A stretch of 64,000 nucleotides of DNA, taken from positions 142,142-206,141 of the forward strand of contig CALAJN010000006.1 in NCBI GenBank assembly GCA_937922675.1, given 5' to 3'. Position numbers and translations under genes: made by a program. The DNA is from an uncultured Granulosicoccaceae bacterium (lineage in GTDB: Bacteria > Pseudomonadota > Gammaproteobacteria > Granulosicoccales > Granulosicoccaceae). Below are positions 9,355 to 20,366 of this stretch, in pieces (position 1 is the first letter of the stretch; the number at the start of each line of letters is the position of its first letter). The notes below the pieces were generated by a model that had not been told where the DNA came from, made no database searches, and saw only the letters and a program-made list of their open reading frames with translations.

Positions 9355-11357
9355 CATCTGACTGGTCGTGGTTGCGCGCTGATGACTGGCGCGGCTGTGT
9401 TGCAGATCCTGCGGTCTTGCCATTGCGCATACGTGCGCACCTTGAGGCCGAAAACAACCGCTGTGCAGACTGGTTTGCCGAACATGCCGAGCTGTTGAAG
9501 ACTCTGGAGGCTGAGCTTCACGGGCGCATCGAGCCCTGCGAGGACTCGTTGCACGATCTTGATGGCCCCTGGGCTTATTTCACGCGCTACCGTGAAGGTG
9601 ATGATTATGGTCAGTGTCTGCGCCGTCCACGGGAGGGTGGCGATGAGGTGGTGATACTTGATGTCGAGCACGAGGCTATCGGACATGACTACTTTGATGA
9701 AGGCGACGTTGAGCACTCGCCTGATCATCGCTACCTTGCCTGGGCGTCGGACACCACAGGTGATGAACGCTACACCCTGCGCGTGCGCGATATGCACACA
9801 GATGAGGATGTGTTGACTGTCGAGGATGTTTTTGAAGTGACCTGGGGCACTTCGGATACCCTGTTCTTTACCCGCGTCAATGACGAGCTGCGTGCCAGCC
9901 GTGTCTTTCGTCTCACGCTCGGGCAAGAACCAGACCTCATTTTCGAGGAGCATGATCCGCGCTTCTCGGTGTCAATAGGCACAACGCTATCAGGCGCCTA
10001 TGTTCTGATCGAATCCGAGATGACTGACTGTAATGAGCTGCTGATTGTCCCGACGGGCAGCATCAATGCAGCTCCTCTGGTGGTTGAGCCACGCACAGCT
10101 GGCCTTGAGTACTGGATCGAGCATCAACAGGATCGCTTCGTCATTCTGACCAATGCCGACGGTGCTGCTGACTACAAGCTGGTAGAAGCACCGATCGAGT
10201 CCCCGGGTCGACAGTATTGGCAGGAGATTGAGCCTTGCGTAGAGGCTCGCCCCTTGCTGGATGTCAGTGCGCTGGGGGACTGGTTGATCATTCTGGAACG
10301 TCATCGGGCCTTGCCGCAGGTACGCCTGGTGCACCGTGATGGACGGGAACGTGTTCTGCAGTTTGGTGAGCAGGCCTACGCGCTCGGTGTTGACGCAGGA
10401 CTTGAGTTTGATGCTGATCGTTTTCGTATCACCTACACCTCACCGACGACACCTGACTGTATTTACGAAGAGGTTCTGGAGACAGGTGTACGCACGCTCG
10501 TCAAGCAGCAGCGCATACCGTCGGGACATGATTCATCGAACTATTGTTGCAAGCGTATCTGGGTGGAGTCGCATGATGGCATCGACATCCCTGTAACCGT
10601 GTTGCACCTCCGTGACACCATGCTGGACGGCACTGCCGCCGCCTTGATCTATGGGTATGGGGCCTATGGTTCATCAACGCCTGCGAGTTTTTCATCCAGT
10701 GTGTTGTCACTGGTGGACCGGGGGATGGTCTACGCGATCGCCCATGTGCGTGGAGGCCAGGAGCTGGGGCGCAGCTGGTATGAGTCAGGACGTCTGCAAC
10801 ACAAGCTCAACTCCTTTGAAGATTGCTATGCCATTGCGCAACACCTTGTGCAGCACGGATTTGCAGCGCGAGGACGCCTTGCGTTGCAAGGCGGATCGGC
10901 CGGTGGTTTGTTGGTGGCAGCGACTACCGACATGGCAGTACGCCGTGACCCCGGCCTCGTTGCAGCTACCGTGGCTGAGGTGCCTTTTGTAGACGTCCTG
11001 AGCACCATGAGCGATGCTGAGCTTCCGTTGACGCCCGGTGAATGGAGCGAATGGGGTAACCCGATAGACGACGCGACAGTACGCCAGTACATGGCTGACT
11101 ACTCACCCGTTGATCGGGTCGGGCACTACGCGTATCCGGCTATGTACACTACCGCCGGGATCAGCGACCCACGTGTGACCTGGTGGGAGCCTGCGCGCTG
11201 GGTGGCGCGCCTACGAGAATCGCGCAGCAACGAGGAGCCCTTGCTACTGAGCACCAACATGGAGTCAGGACACTTCGGTGATACGGGTCGTTACGGTGAG
11301 CTGGCTGAAACCGCTCGCGAGCTTGCCTTCATACTGGTCGCCACGGGACAGTCCTGA
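9351..11357 (+). CDS. ptrB: Prolyl oligopeptidase family serine peptidase (oligopeptidase B-like)
   Basis: 668 aa; LALQGGSAGGLLVAATTDM nucleophile elbow, DARV/DPRVTWWEPARWVARLR, HFG near the C-terminus. Confidence 0.88.
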   Translation: MTSDWSWLRADDWRGCVADPAVLPLRIRAHLEAENNRCADWFAEHAELLKTLEAELHGRIEPCEDSLHDLDGPWAYFTRYREGDDYGQCLRRPREGGDEVVILDVEHEAIGHDYFDEGDVEHSPDHRYLAWASDTTGDERYTLRVRDMHTDEDVLTVEDVFEVTWGTSDTLFFTRVNDELRASRVFRLTLGQEPDLIFEEHDPRFSVSIGTTLSGAYVLIESEMTDCNELLIVPTGSINAAPLVVEPRTAGLEYWIEHQQDRFVILTNADGAADYKLVEAPIESPGRQYWQEIEPCVEARPLLDVSALGDWLIILERHRALPQVRLVHRDGRERVLQFGEQAYALGVDAGLEFDADRFRITYTSPTTPDCIYEEVLETGVRTLVKQQRIPSGHDSSNYCCKRIWVESHDGIDIPVTVLHLRDTMLDGTAAALIYGYGAYGSSTPASFSSSVLSLVDRGMVYAIAHVRGGQELGRSWYESGRLQHKLNSFEDCYAIAQHLVQHGFAARGRLALQGGSAGGLLVAATTDMAVRRDPGLVAATVAEVPFVDVLSTMSDAELPLTPGEWSEWGNPIDDATVRQYMADYSPVDRVGHYAYPAMYTTAGISDPRVTWWEPARWVARLRESRSNEEPLLLSTNMESGHFGDTGRYGELAETARELAFILVATGQS

Positions 11358-11837
11358 CTAGGAGCCCTGCAAGGTGACCTGTGTCGGATTCTCCGATTTG
11401 ATGGTTTGGTACGCGTGCATGCTCAGCTGCTCAATCGTGAGTGCGATCCAGCCGCTGATCAACATGTCATACCAGGGTTGTACTCCGCTACAGGCCACCA
11501 CAATGTCGCCATAGACAAACGTGCCCATGTACAGCACGTCGTCTTCTTGCAGAGATGCCGGGTGCACCAGTTGCTGATAGATATTGGGCGAACGGTGGCG
11601 CCAGGCCTGCCGCGCCTTCTGGCGCGCAAGTTTGTCGTAGGGCTTGTCCCATTGCTCAGGCGTGCCGAGCGAACGTTCGTGTAGTAACGCCTCCTCAAAA
11701 CTCGCCTCCCAGGGCTTGAGGCGCGGGTTCATGACGACGATGTGGAGCTCTTGTCTGACGGTACGCTCAAACAAGCGTTCGATGGAGGGTCGTACAAGCT
11801 CGATCGCGTCGACGACCAGTTCCACTTGAGGTTCCAC
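11358..11837 (-). CDS. Hypothetical protein
   Basis: 159-aa ORF exactly filling the gap, convergent with ptrB; no family recognised. Confidence 0.6.
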   Translation of the reverse strand: MEPQVELVVDAIELVRPSIERLFERTVRQELHIVVMNPRLKPWEASFEEALLHERSLGTPEQWDKPYDKLARQKARQAWRHRSPNIYQQLVHPASLQEDDVLYMGTFVYGDIVVACSGVQPWYDMLISGWIALTIEQLSMHAYQTIKSENPTQVTLQGS

Positions 11838-11897
11838 GCACTCTCTCTCGACGGTTATCCGGGGTGCGGTGGATAGTACCCGAGGTTGCAGTCTGGG

Positions 11898-13580
11898 TCA
11901 GACACGTGCCGGAAGTTTGAATCTGGAAACGTCCGCTGCCAGTTGGTCAGCCCCATCGCGTACCGACTGCGTGTTCGATGCAGTTCTGTCAACCAGCTCC
12001 ACGTTCTTTTGCGCCATGCTTTCCAGCGTGGACAGGGTCTGGTTCATTTGCCCAACGCCGCTGCTTTGTTCCTCGGTAGCGATGCTGACTTCCTCAAGCA
12101 GCTGGTCCACATTTCTCGATACCTCGACGATGTTTTCGATTGTGGTACAGGCGCTCTCGACGATCTGTGATCCACCGTCAACCTGGCTGACGCTTTCGCC
12201 CACAATAATCTTGACCTGACGTGCCGCATCAGCACTGCGTTGTGCAAGCGCACCGACTTCACTTGCAACGACTGCAAAGCCGCGACCGGACTCACCGGCG
12301 CGTGCTGCTTCTACCGATGCGTTCAAGGCGAGTAGATTGGTTTGAAAGGCAATGCCATCGATGGTGCTGATGATTTCACCGATCCGTGCTGACGACGCCT
12401 TGATCTGGTCCATGGTCTCGACAATATCGCGCATGGCATGCCCGCCTTCAGCGGCCACTTCAGCATTCTTGCGTGCCACACTCGATGCCTTGCTGGTGTT
12501 TTCGCTGGAGCGTTTTGCCGTGGTGCTGATCTGCTCCATGGCCGCTGCCGACGTCTCTATTTCTCGCGAGGAGGTCTCGGTTCTGTCGGAGAGATCGGTA
12601 ACACCCTGAACGATGTGGGTGACATCGCCAATCATGCTGTGGCTCGAATCCTGAACACGGCTCAATATGTCAATCAAGGACTGCTGCATTTCGTTCAGAC
12701 CCTTCATCAGGCCGGCGGTCTCATCGCGGCCATTCGGCGTGATGTGATGAGTCAGGTTGCCGGTTGCAACTTCCTGCATGTGCCAGGAGACCGTGCGCAA
12801 ACCCTGTCGCATCGCCTGGTAAAAGCTGAGAAACCCATAGAGGGTGATCGTGGATACCACAAGTGCAAGCAGCCCGTTACGATACAGCGCCGAGTTAGCC
12901 TGCGCGGCTACGTCATCGACAAACACATCGGATCCCACAACCCAATCCCACGGTTGGAATCCCTGTGCGTAAGCAATTTTGTCAACGGCTGCGTCCCGCC
13001 CTGGCTTGGACCACTGGTAGGAGACAAAGCCTCCGCCATTCCCGGTGGCAGCAGCGACTAGCTCCTGAAACAGGTAGACACCCTTTGGATCCTGAATGGA
13101 TCGTGTGCTGGTGCCGTTCAGTGAAGGCGTGGTCGGGTGCATGATCATGTTCATGCCTCGATCCATAATCCAGAAGTGACCGGAGTCCCCAAAGTGCATT
13201 TTCTCAATGGCCTCTGCCGCCATTTTTTGCGCTGCGTCCTTGTCGAGTACATCTCGGGATGATTGCTGATGCGCCCATCGGATGACCGAGTGGGCGGTCT
13301 CCACGCTCTGTTGAACAGCAGCCTTGCGAGACTCAAGCGCCACATCTGCTTGCTGTTGAATGCTGGACACATTCAGCCACAACAGCGGCAGCATGCTCAG
13401 CAACGCAAGGGCCAGACACTTGGTCGCAAGGTTCATCTGGCGCCACAGTGATGCACCGGGCAAAACGAATCCGTCTTGTTCACCGGGTGAAGTTGACGAA
13501 TTCGAGGCTAAATGCGACATGGCGTTTGTATCGTGTTCCAAAGCAGCCGACGCTGCCTCTGATTCGGTATGGTGCTCCAC
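11898..13580 (-). CDS. Methyl-accepting chemotaxis protein with single-Cache periplasmic domain
   Basis: 560 aa; Cache signature FGDSGHFWIMDRGMNMIMHPTTPSLNG..., MCP signalling hairpin IDGIAFQTNLLALNASVEAARAGESGRGFAVVASEVGALAQRSA. Confidence 0.93.
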   Translation of the reverse strand: MEHHTESEAASAALEHDTNAMSHLASNSSTSPGEQDGFVLPGASLWRQMNLATKCLALALLSMLPLLWLNVSSIQQQADVALESRKAAVQQSVETAHSVIRWAHQQSSRDVLDKDAAQKMAAEAIEKMHFGDSGHFWIMDRGMNMIMHPTTPSLNGTSTRSIQDPKGVYLFQELVAAATGNGGGFVSYQWSKPGRDAAVDKIAYAQGFQPWDWVVGSDVFVDDVAAQANSALYRNGLLALVVSTITLYGFLSFYQAMRQGLRTVSWHMQEVATGNLTHHITPNGRDETAGLMKGLNEMQQSLIDILSRVQDSSHSMIGDVTHIVQGVTDLSDRTETSSREIETSAAAMEQISTTAKRSSENTSKASSVARKNAEVAAEGGHAMRDIVETMDQIKASSARIGEIISTIDGIAFQTNLLALNASVEAARAGESGRGFAVVASEVGALAQRSADAARQVKIIVGESVSQVDGGSQIVESACTTIENIVEVSRNVDQLLEEVSIATEEQSSGVGQMNQTLSTLESMAQKNVELVDRTASNTQSVRDGADQLAADVSRFKLPARV

Positions 13581-13705
13581 AGGTTGGCGGCGCTATGTGA
13601 CGTGTCCTTGATAGGGGAGGGGTTACGCGGGTAAGACGCTTGTTTCGGTGCGATGTCAGGTGCAATTACCCCTGCCCGGCGGGCCAGCCGGATTAGACTG
13701 GCGCA

Positions 13706-14899
13706 ATGGCTACACGACACACACGAACAGCACGACCGGCCGTAGGTTTCTGTGCGGCCCTTCTGGCCATCACGGTGGCAGCAGGCTGTTCAGGCTCCGG
13801 CGAGCCAACGGCTGGCGAAACGGACACCGAACTGGAGGGCGAGTCGCTGGATGACAGCGCTTCTGTGGAAGATCCCCTCGCGCCCTACGATGTCCAGATC
13901 CAGTTCGACATCACCGTGCCAGCCTATAGCTCCGAAGAGCTGCAGCTCAGCGTGGCGCTCGGTGATGAACAGGTGCTCGCGAGCTGGGTGGGGGACGAGT
14001 TCTGGTCGGCATCGCTGGCGTTTCCTGCTGCCACTGAAGCTGAGCTGTCCGTGGCTTTCAGCGATCAGAACGGGCACGTGGTGCTGGGCACCTATCGTGT
14101 TGATTACCAAACCGGCACCAACACGGTCGAATCTGTCGTGATTGCAGCGGGGCTGTTCAACACTCAAGATCTGGACAGTGATGGTGACGGCATCAGCAAT
14201 CTGGATGAAGTGATTGCCGGCTCCGATCCGCTCCCCAATCTGCGAGTCTTGCTGTTCACTGAAACGCAAGACTTTCGGCACGAGTCAACAGAGGATGCAC
14301 TGCAAGCGCTCGAAGAACTCGCTGCCGCCGCGGGTATTGCCACCGTCCGCGCAGATGACTCAGTTGGCGTGTTTACTGATGACAATCTTGCGAACTATGC
14401 GGCAGTCGTGTGGGTGATGACTTCCGGTGATGTGCTCGTCAACGATGAGCAGGCAGCCTTTGAGCGATTCATCCGTGCCGGTGGGGGTTATGCGGGGATT
14501 CATGCTGCAAGCTTTACCGAGTACGAGTGGCCTTGGTATGGCGCTCTGGTGGGTGCGTACTTCGCGAGTCATCCTGAGGTGCAGTCAGCCACACAGACTG
14601 TCGAAGATCAAACTCATCCGTCAACTACCCACCTGAATTCAACATGGACGCGAATAGACGAGTGGTACGATTACAACCGAAACCCGCGCGGTGAAGTCAA
14701 CGTGTTGCTAAGCCTTGACGAGACTACCTACACCGGGGGCACCATGCCTGTCGATCACCCGAGCGCCTGGTATCACGAGTTTGATGGCGGCCGGTCCTGG
14801 TATACCGGTGGTGGGCATACCAGCGAGAGTTACCTTGAACCCGATTTCCGTGCGCACTTGCTCGGTGGGCTGAGTTATGCGGCAGGCCTCGGCAACTAG
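13706..14899 (+). CDS. Lipoprotein with ThuA-like domain and a Ca-binding (TSP3/EF-hand-like) repeat
   Basis: 397 aa; lipobox AITVAAGC; DLDSDGDGISNLDEVIAGSDPL; ThuA-like VLLFTETQDFRHESTEDALQALEELA ... GGGYAGIHAA ... WYHEFDGGRSWYTGGGH. Confidence 0.8.
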   Translation: MATRHTRTARPAVGFCAALLAITVAAGCSGSGEPTAGETDTELEGESLDDSASVEDPLAPYDVQIQFDITVPAYSSEELQLSVALGDEQVLASWVGDEFWSASLAFPAATEAELSVAFSDQNGHVVLGTYRVDYQTGTNTVESVVIAAGLFNTQDLDSDGDGISNLDEVIAGSDPLPNLRVLLFTETQDFRHESTEDALQALEELAAAAGIATVRADDSVGVFTDDNLANYAAVVWVMTSGDVLVNDEQAAFERFIRAGGGYAGIHAASFTEYEWPWYGALVGAYFASHPEVQSATQTVEDQTHPSTTHLNSTWTRIDEWYDYNRNPRGEVNVLLSLDETTYTGGTMPVDHPSAWYHEFDGGRSWYTGGGHTSESYLEPDFRAHLLGGLSYAAGLGN

Positions 14900-15201
14900 C
14901 GACAGGGCCATGAGTTCATGCTGACTAGAGCAGCGTCATTTGTTTCAGCCCGTTGCCCTCGGTCGCTATGTCGAAGGTCTGATTATCGTGCCGAGCTGAT
15001 CGGCAAAGCGTGCAGCAGCCACCGGCTATCCGCTCAACGGTGACCTTTTTATGCGAGCCGCGTACCGGCCGCGAATGGGCCTGTGTCATTGATCTTGGTG
15101 ACAGGCACATCCGTTGATCCACCCCTTGAAGCGAATCCGTTGCTTGTTGCATAGAGGAGAAAGCGCCGCTTGAGTGCAGCCATGGAAGATTGCTCTATTG
15201 G

Positions 15202-15516
15202 TCAAGCCAGGCCTGGGCGCACAACGATGTGTATCCAGTCGTTTTCTATCGTCACATCATGGGTGAGCAGATTTTGCTCGGCCGGTGGGTCGAGCACGGC
15301 TCCGCTGCTCACGCAGAATCGACTTCCGTGCAAAGGGCAGCGCACCACGTGACCGTCAAATGCGCCGAGCGATAGTGAGACATCCTCATGGGGGCAGTTG
15401 TCATCAATCGCGAATACTGAGTCTCCCCTACGGCAGAGTAGTATCGCGTGTCCGTTGATGACCACTTGCCGAGTGCTCCCATCCGGTAAGTCGGACAGTG
15501 TGCATACGCGCGTCAT
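15202..15516 (-). CDS. Rieske [2Fe-2S] protein, NirD-like
   Basis: 104 aa; CPHEDVSL ... CPLHGSRF Rieske ligands; overlaps cobA start by 4 bp. Confidence 0.87.
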   Translation of the reverse strand: MTRVCTLSDLPDGSTRQVVINGHAILLCRRGDSVFAIDDNCPHEDVSLSLGAFDGHVVRCPLHGSRFCVSSGAVLDPPAEQNLLTHDVTIENDWIHIVVRPGLA

Positions 15517-16304
15517 GCTGGGGTGAACCAGCGCAAGGATGCATGCAAGCTGACCACAGTGCCTATGATGATCAGTGTGGGTGCTGTGACACCACGTTGC
15601 GCGACGCGCTCGGCAATGTTTGACAGGCTTCCCGTCACCACGATCTGCTCACTACGCGTACCACGTGCTATCAGGGCCACAGGGTGAGACTCGGATAGCC
15701 CGTGTTCGATCAGCTTGTGCATGATGTTGGCAAGACCCAATAACCCCATGTAGATCACTACGGTCTGGTTGGTTTGCGCGAGTTGCTGCCAGTTGAGGTT
15801 GATCCTGCCGTCGCGTCGGTTACCTGTAGCGAACAGACAGGTCTGTGCATGCTCTCGATGGGTGAGTGGAATGCCTGCATAGCTGGCACAGCCTGAGGCA
15901 GCTGTTATGCCCGGAATGACTTCAAACACAATGCCTTCATGGGCCAGTGACTCGATCTCCTCTCCACCTCTGCCGAATATGAACGGATCCCCACCCTTGA
16001 GTCGCAGGACGCGCTTACCCTCTTTGGCGAGCCTTACAAGTAGAGCATTGATGCCGTCCTGCGGCACCGAATGCTGATCGCGACGTTTTCCGACGTAGAG
16101 ACATTCGGCATCGGGGTGTACAAGAGCCATGATGTCATCGGACACCAGAGCATCGTGTAACACGACATCAGCTTCTTGCATCCGTCGTAGTGCTCGCAGG
16201 GTCAGTAGCTCAGGATCTCCAGGGCCAGCTCCCACCAACCAGACCTCACCTCCGGTTGATGCGCGTTTTGCACGTGGGAAGAGGGTGGTTGCGATAGTCT
16301 GCAT
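15513..16304 (-). CDS. cobA: Uroporphyrinogen-III C-methyltransferase
   Basis: 263 aa; [74 protein letters not shown]. Confidence 0.95.
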   Translation of the reverse strand: MQTIATTLFPRAKRASTGGEVWLVGAGPGDPELLTLRALRRMQEADVVLHDALVSDDIMALVHPDAECLYVGKRRDQHSVPQDGINALLVRLAKEGKRVLRLKGGDPFIFGRGGEEIESLAHEGIVFEVIPGITAASGCASYAGIPLTHREHAQTCLFATGNRRDGRINLNWQQLAQTNQTVVIYMGLLGLANIMHKLIEHGLSESHPVALIARGTRSEQIVVTGSLSNIAERVAQRGVTAPTLIIIGTVVSLHASLRWFTPA

Positions 16305-16331
16305 GTCCCCAAGGATACCGAGTTCCAGCGC

Positions 16332-17444
16332 ATGCAGACTGAAGAATCCGGCTTGATGCGCAGCGTTGTGCAGCGCATCGCCACGGGTCCGACCATGAGT
16401 AAGAATCTCACGTGCGATGAAGCGCGTGCTGCCATGCGTCTTGTGCTCGAAGGCAAGGCTGACGAAGTACAGGCCGGAATATTCCTCATCGCACTGCGCA
16501 TGAAGCGAGAAACCGATGAGGAGTTGGCTGGTGTTCTCGCGGCAGTCCGTGAGGGCATGCCCTCACGGGCGCTCGATATTGATGAGCTGGTGTGCCTCTC
16601 TGACCCCTACGACGGATGCCTGCGAGGCACACCGGTATCGGCTTTTCTACCGGCGGTGCTGGCAGCCTGTGGCTTGCGGGTGATGTCTCACGGCGTTGAG
16701 GCCATGGGCCCCAAATACGGTGCCACTCATGCCAAGGTATTGCGCGCAGCCGGGGTGTATACCGAAGACTCTCTGGAAACAAGTGCGGCGCGCCTGCACA
16801 ACCACGAGTGTGGCTGGAGCTACCTTGATCAGAGCGAACTGGCCCCGGAGCTCGCAGCACTGACAGATCTGCGCTCACGTATTGTCAAGCGCCCCTGTCT
16901 GACCACGGTTGAAGCTGCGCTGTGCCCGTTTACGGTGCGTGAGTCGTTACATCTGGTGACAGGTTTTGTACACACAGGCTATCCAGAGATCTACGCACGT
17001 CTGGCGCAGTTCGCTGGATTCAACCAGTCGATACTAGTGCGCGGTGTTGAAGGTAGTGTGGTGCCCTCTCTTGCCCAGGCGGCACGCTACGTCACCAGTG
17101 CTGATGGTCAGACGCTCAAGGTCACCGATATCGACCCACAAGAGCTCGATGTGGCACACGCTGATCGCGCCTTGCCCTTGCCGCCTCTGCCCGAGCCTGT
17201 TAGTCAAGGCGCGCGTTCAATAGCCTATGCCGACAATCCCGGTGTGGTCCTCATTGCCGAGGAGGGCGCTGAGCGAGGTCTTGAGGCATTGGAGGGCAAG
17301 CGCGGTATGGCGCACGATGCCCTGAGCTATGCCGGAGCGATCGTGTTGTATGCCACTGGCAAATCAGACTCGCTTGAGGGCGGAGTAGATGCGGTGAAGG
17401 GTGTGTTGAATAACGGTAGTGCACTAGCTCGTTTCAAAGGTTAG
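16332..17444 (+). CDS. Anthranilate phosphoribosyltransferase-like protein (TrpD2/YbiB type)
   Basis: 370 aa; [42 protein letters not shown]; divergent from cobA; true start may be the ATG at 16395. Confidence 0.82.
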   Translation: MQTEESGLMRSVVQRIATGPTMSKNLTCDEARAAMRLVLEGKADEVQAGIFLIALRMKRETDEELAGVLAAVREGMPSRALDIDELVCLSDPYDGCLRGTPVSAFLPAVLAACGLRVMSHGVEAMGPKYGATHAKVLRAAGVYTEDSLETSAARLHNHECGWSYLDQSELAPELAALTDLRSRIVKRPCLTTVEAALCPFTVRESLHLVTGFVHTGYPEIYARLAQFAGFNQSILVRGVEGSVVPSLAQAARYVTSADGQTLKVTDIDPQELDVAHADRALPLPPLPEPVSQGARSIAYADNPGVVLIAEEGAERGLEALEGKRGMAHDALSYAGAIVLYATGKSDSLEGGVDAVKGVLNNGSALARFKG

Positions 17445-17521
17445 CGTGTGCGTGCAAATCGCAAGACTTCCTGCAACGGTTCGGCCGCCGATGCAACTCT
17501 ACCTGTGCTTCATGCGAGTAC

Positions 17522-18058
17522 TTAGATAGGTTCATTGGTTTTGAGGGTGAATTGCTGGATATCACCAAACGACCAACCCTTTACTGCCTGAGCTGCTGTA
17601 GTCTGCACATGATGCATACCGAGCTTGCGCATCACCGCTCTCGAGGCCTCGTTGCCGACAACGTGTATCGCATCAATACGGCGTAAGCGCAGCGTTGCAA
17701 AACCGTATTCGATAAGCTCTTGTGCAGCTTCGGTAGCGATCCCTTGCCCCCAGTAAGTTGTACCCGTCCAGTAGCCTAGCCAACCACGTTGCTCTTGCAC
17801 TCGTACGCGTAGATCAATGGCACCCACAAGCAGATCTTCTTGCACGACGGCAAAGTGCAGATGTGAGCCATCCTTCGCGCCAGCTGCGTGACTCGCTATC
17901 CACTCGACTGCTGTCGCCAACTCATACGGCCAGGGAATGGCAGGATTGGTTTCTGACATGCGCCTGTCACTGAGCAACTCGTGCACACGTGGTGCATCGC
18001 TCGCGATGAAAGGGCGCAGCTGCAATCGCGCTGTAGTGAGAACAGGCTCAGACACCAA
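17522..18058 (-). CDS. GNAT family N-acetyltransferase (RimJ/RimL-like)
   Basis: 178 aa; LTTARLQLRPFIASDAPRVHELL, GYWTGTTYWGQGIATEAAQELIEYGFATLRLRRI. Confidence 0.88.
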   Translation of the reverse strand: MVSEPVLTTARLQLRPFIASDAPRVHELLSDRRMSETNPAIPWPYELATAVEWIASHAAGAKDGSHLHFAVVQEDLLVGAIDLRVRVQEQRGWLGYWTGTTYWGQGIATEAAQELIEYGFATLRLRRIDAIHVVGNEASRAVMRKLGMHHVQTTAAQAVKGWSFGDIQQFTLKTNEPI

Positions 18059-18330
18059 TAGCTACTACCATTTCAGAAGTACTGAAACCCCAATGAACAG
18101 ACGCCGGTTCTGGCCCATGCCAGTCTCTGTCTCCGAGCGCTAAGGAGACGCTATTGTGGGCCCTGATCCAGGCTATGAACTCAGAGGAGCTAATTGTCTG
18201 GCTGGCATCGATTTCTGGCTCACCCTGTCTTGCGATAGTGATTTGCATGAAATCCGAATACTGTACCCCCTTTGTAACGTGGCAGGCATCAGTGTCTTGT
18301 CGCAAATGGGGGGTGCATAGCCCTTGTTGA

Positions 18331-18480
18331 TCACGGCAGGAACAGGATCTTGCTGCGATGTGCGGCCTCGACAGCCGCTGAGCCCGAGATGCCTGCGAGC
18401 AGCATGGAGACAGCGACGTTAACTTGTCCAGACCCGCCAGGCTCTAGCCTGTGAGTACGCGGGCGAATTCGATCAGTCAT
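18331..18480 (-). pseudogene. Possible remnant of TRAP transporter large permease (DctM)
   Basis: Manual minus-strand translation MTDRIRPRTHRLEPGGSGQVNVAVSMLLAGISGSAAVEAAHRSKILFLP*; core resembles the DctM segment GGLAxVNVxASMLFAGISGSAVADA. Confidence 0.45.
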
Positions 18481-18491
18481 GCGAGTAATGA

Positions 18492-19361
<870 letters not shown>

Positions 19362-19436
19362 CGGAAACCGCTTCTTTTGTCGAGGCGGATTGATTGACAG
19401 CTTAGCCGCTTCGAGATTCGTATCCAGCCTTCATTG

Positions 19437-20366
19437 TCAGCGTGTACCACGGCCTGCTATCTCCACAGCGATCTCGCCTGCGAGTTGCGCATTGCCCTTG
19501 ATAAGCGCCTTGTTGCACTCGAGACTGCGGCCATCGGTCAGTTCTACAATACGTGCAAGCAGCCAAGGCGTGACGTTCTTGCCGTTAATCCTGGCGTGCT
19601 CTGCCTGCGTAAGAGCTTCTTCAATATGAGCTTGCATTTGCTCACGAGGAATCTCGTATTCGCTGGCAACGGGGTTAGCCACCAAAAGGCCGCCGACGAT
19701 GCCCAGTGTTTTTCGTGCCTCGAGAAAGGCTGCAATGTCTGCTGTGCTATCAGCTCGTAGAGGCGCTTTCAAACCGCTGTCTCGACTCCAGAATGCGGGC
19801 AAGGCGTCTTGTTGATAAGCCATGACTGGCACTCCCAGTGTTTCCAACACCTCAAGTGTCTTGGGGATATCGAGTATGGCCTTGGGACCTGCGGCGACCA
19901 CCGTAACACCAGTGCGTGCCAGCTCTTGAAGATCGGCAGACACATCGAAGCTCAACTCGGCGCCCCGGTGCACGCCTCCAATGCCACCGGTGGCAAACAC
20001 CTCTATACCTGCAAGTTGTGCTGCGATCATGGTGGCGGCGACGGTAGTGGAACCGGTAACACCACGAGACAGAGCGATAGCGAAATCCGCACGTGAAAGT
20101 TTCAGGGTGTCTGTGGCTTGCGCCAGTGATTCAAGGGTTTTGGCATCTAGACCGACCCGCAACATGCCGTCGATAACGGCAATGGTTGCAGGTACGGCAC
20201 CTGTCGCACGTACGGCCGCTTCAACCGCCTTGGCTGTTTCAAGGTTCTGAGGCCAGGGCATGCCGTGAGTGACGATCGTGCTTTCAAGTGCCACAACGGC
20301 CTGGCCCGCATCGAGCGCATCGCGCACCTCTGGGTCAACAAGCAAAGCAGATCTCATGTCGGTCAA
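19437..20366 (-). CDS. psuG: Pseudouridine-5'-phosphate glycosidase
   Basis: 309 aa; VVALESTIVTHGMPWPQNLETAKAVE, FATGGIGGVHRGAELSFDVSADL, VMAYQQDALPAFWSRDSG. Confidence 0.93.
   Translation of the reverse strand: MTDMRSALLVDPEVRDALDAGQAVVALESTIVTHGMPWPQNLETAKAVEAAVRATGAVPATIAVIDGMLRVGLDAKTLESLAQATDTLKLSRADFAIALSRGVTGSTTVAATMIAAQLAGIEVFATGGIGGVHRGAELSFDVSADLQELARTGVTVVAAGPKAILDIPKTLEVLETLGVPVMAYQQDALPAFWSRDSGLKAPLRADSTADIAAFLEARKTLGIVGGLLVANPVASEYEIPREQMQAHIEEALTQAEHARINGKNVTPWLLARIVELTDGRSLECNKALIKGNAQLAGEIAVEIAGRGTR

Noticed and set aside
18048-18305. 85-aa minus-strand ORF next to the GNAT gene
   Set aside because: No motif recognised and it lies in an apparently decayed interval; not enough support for a gene.
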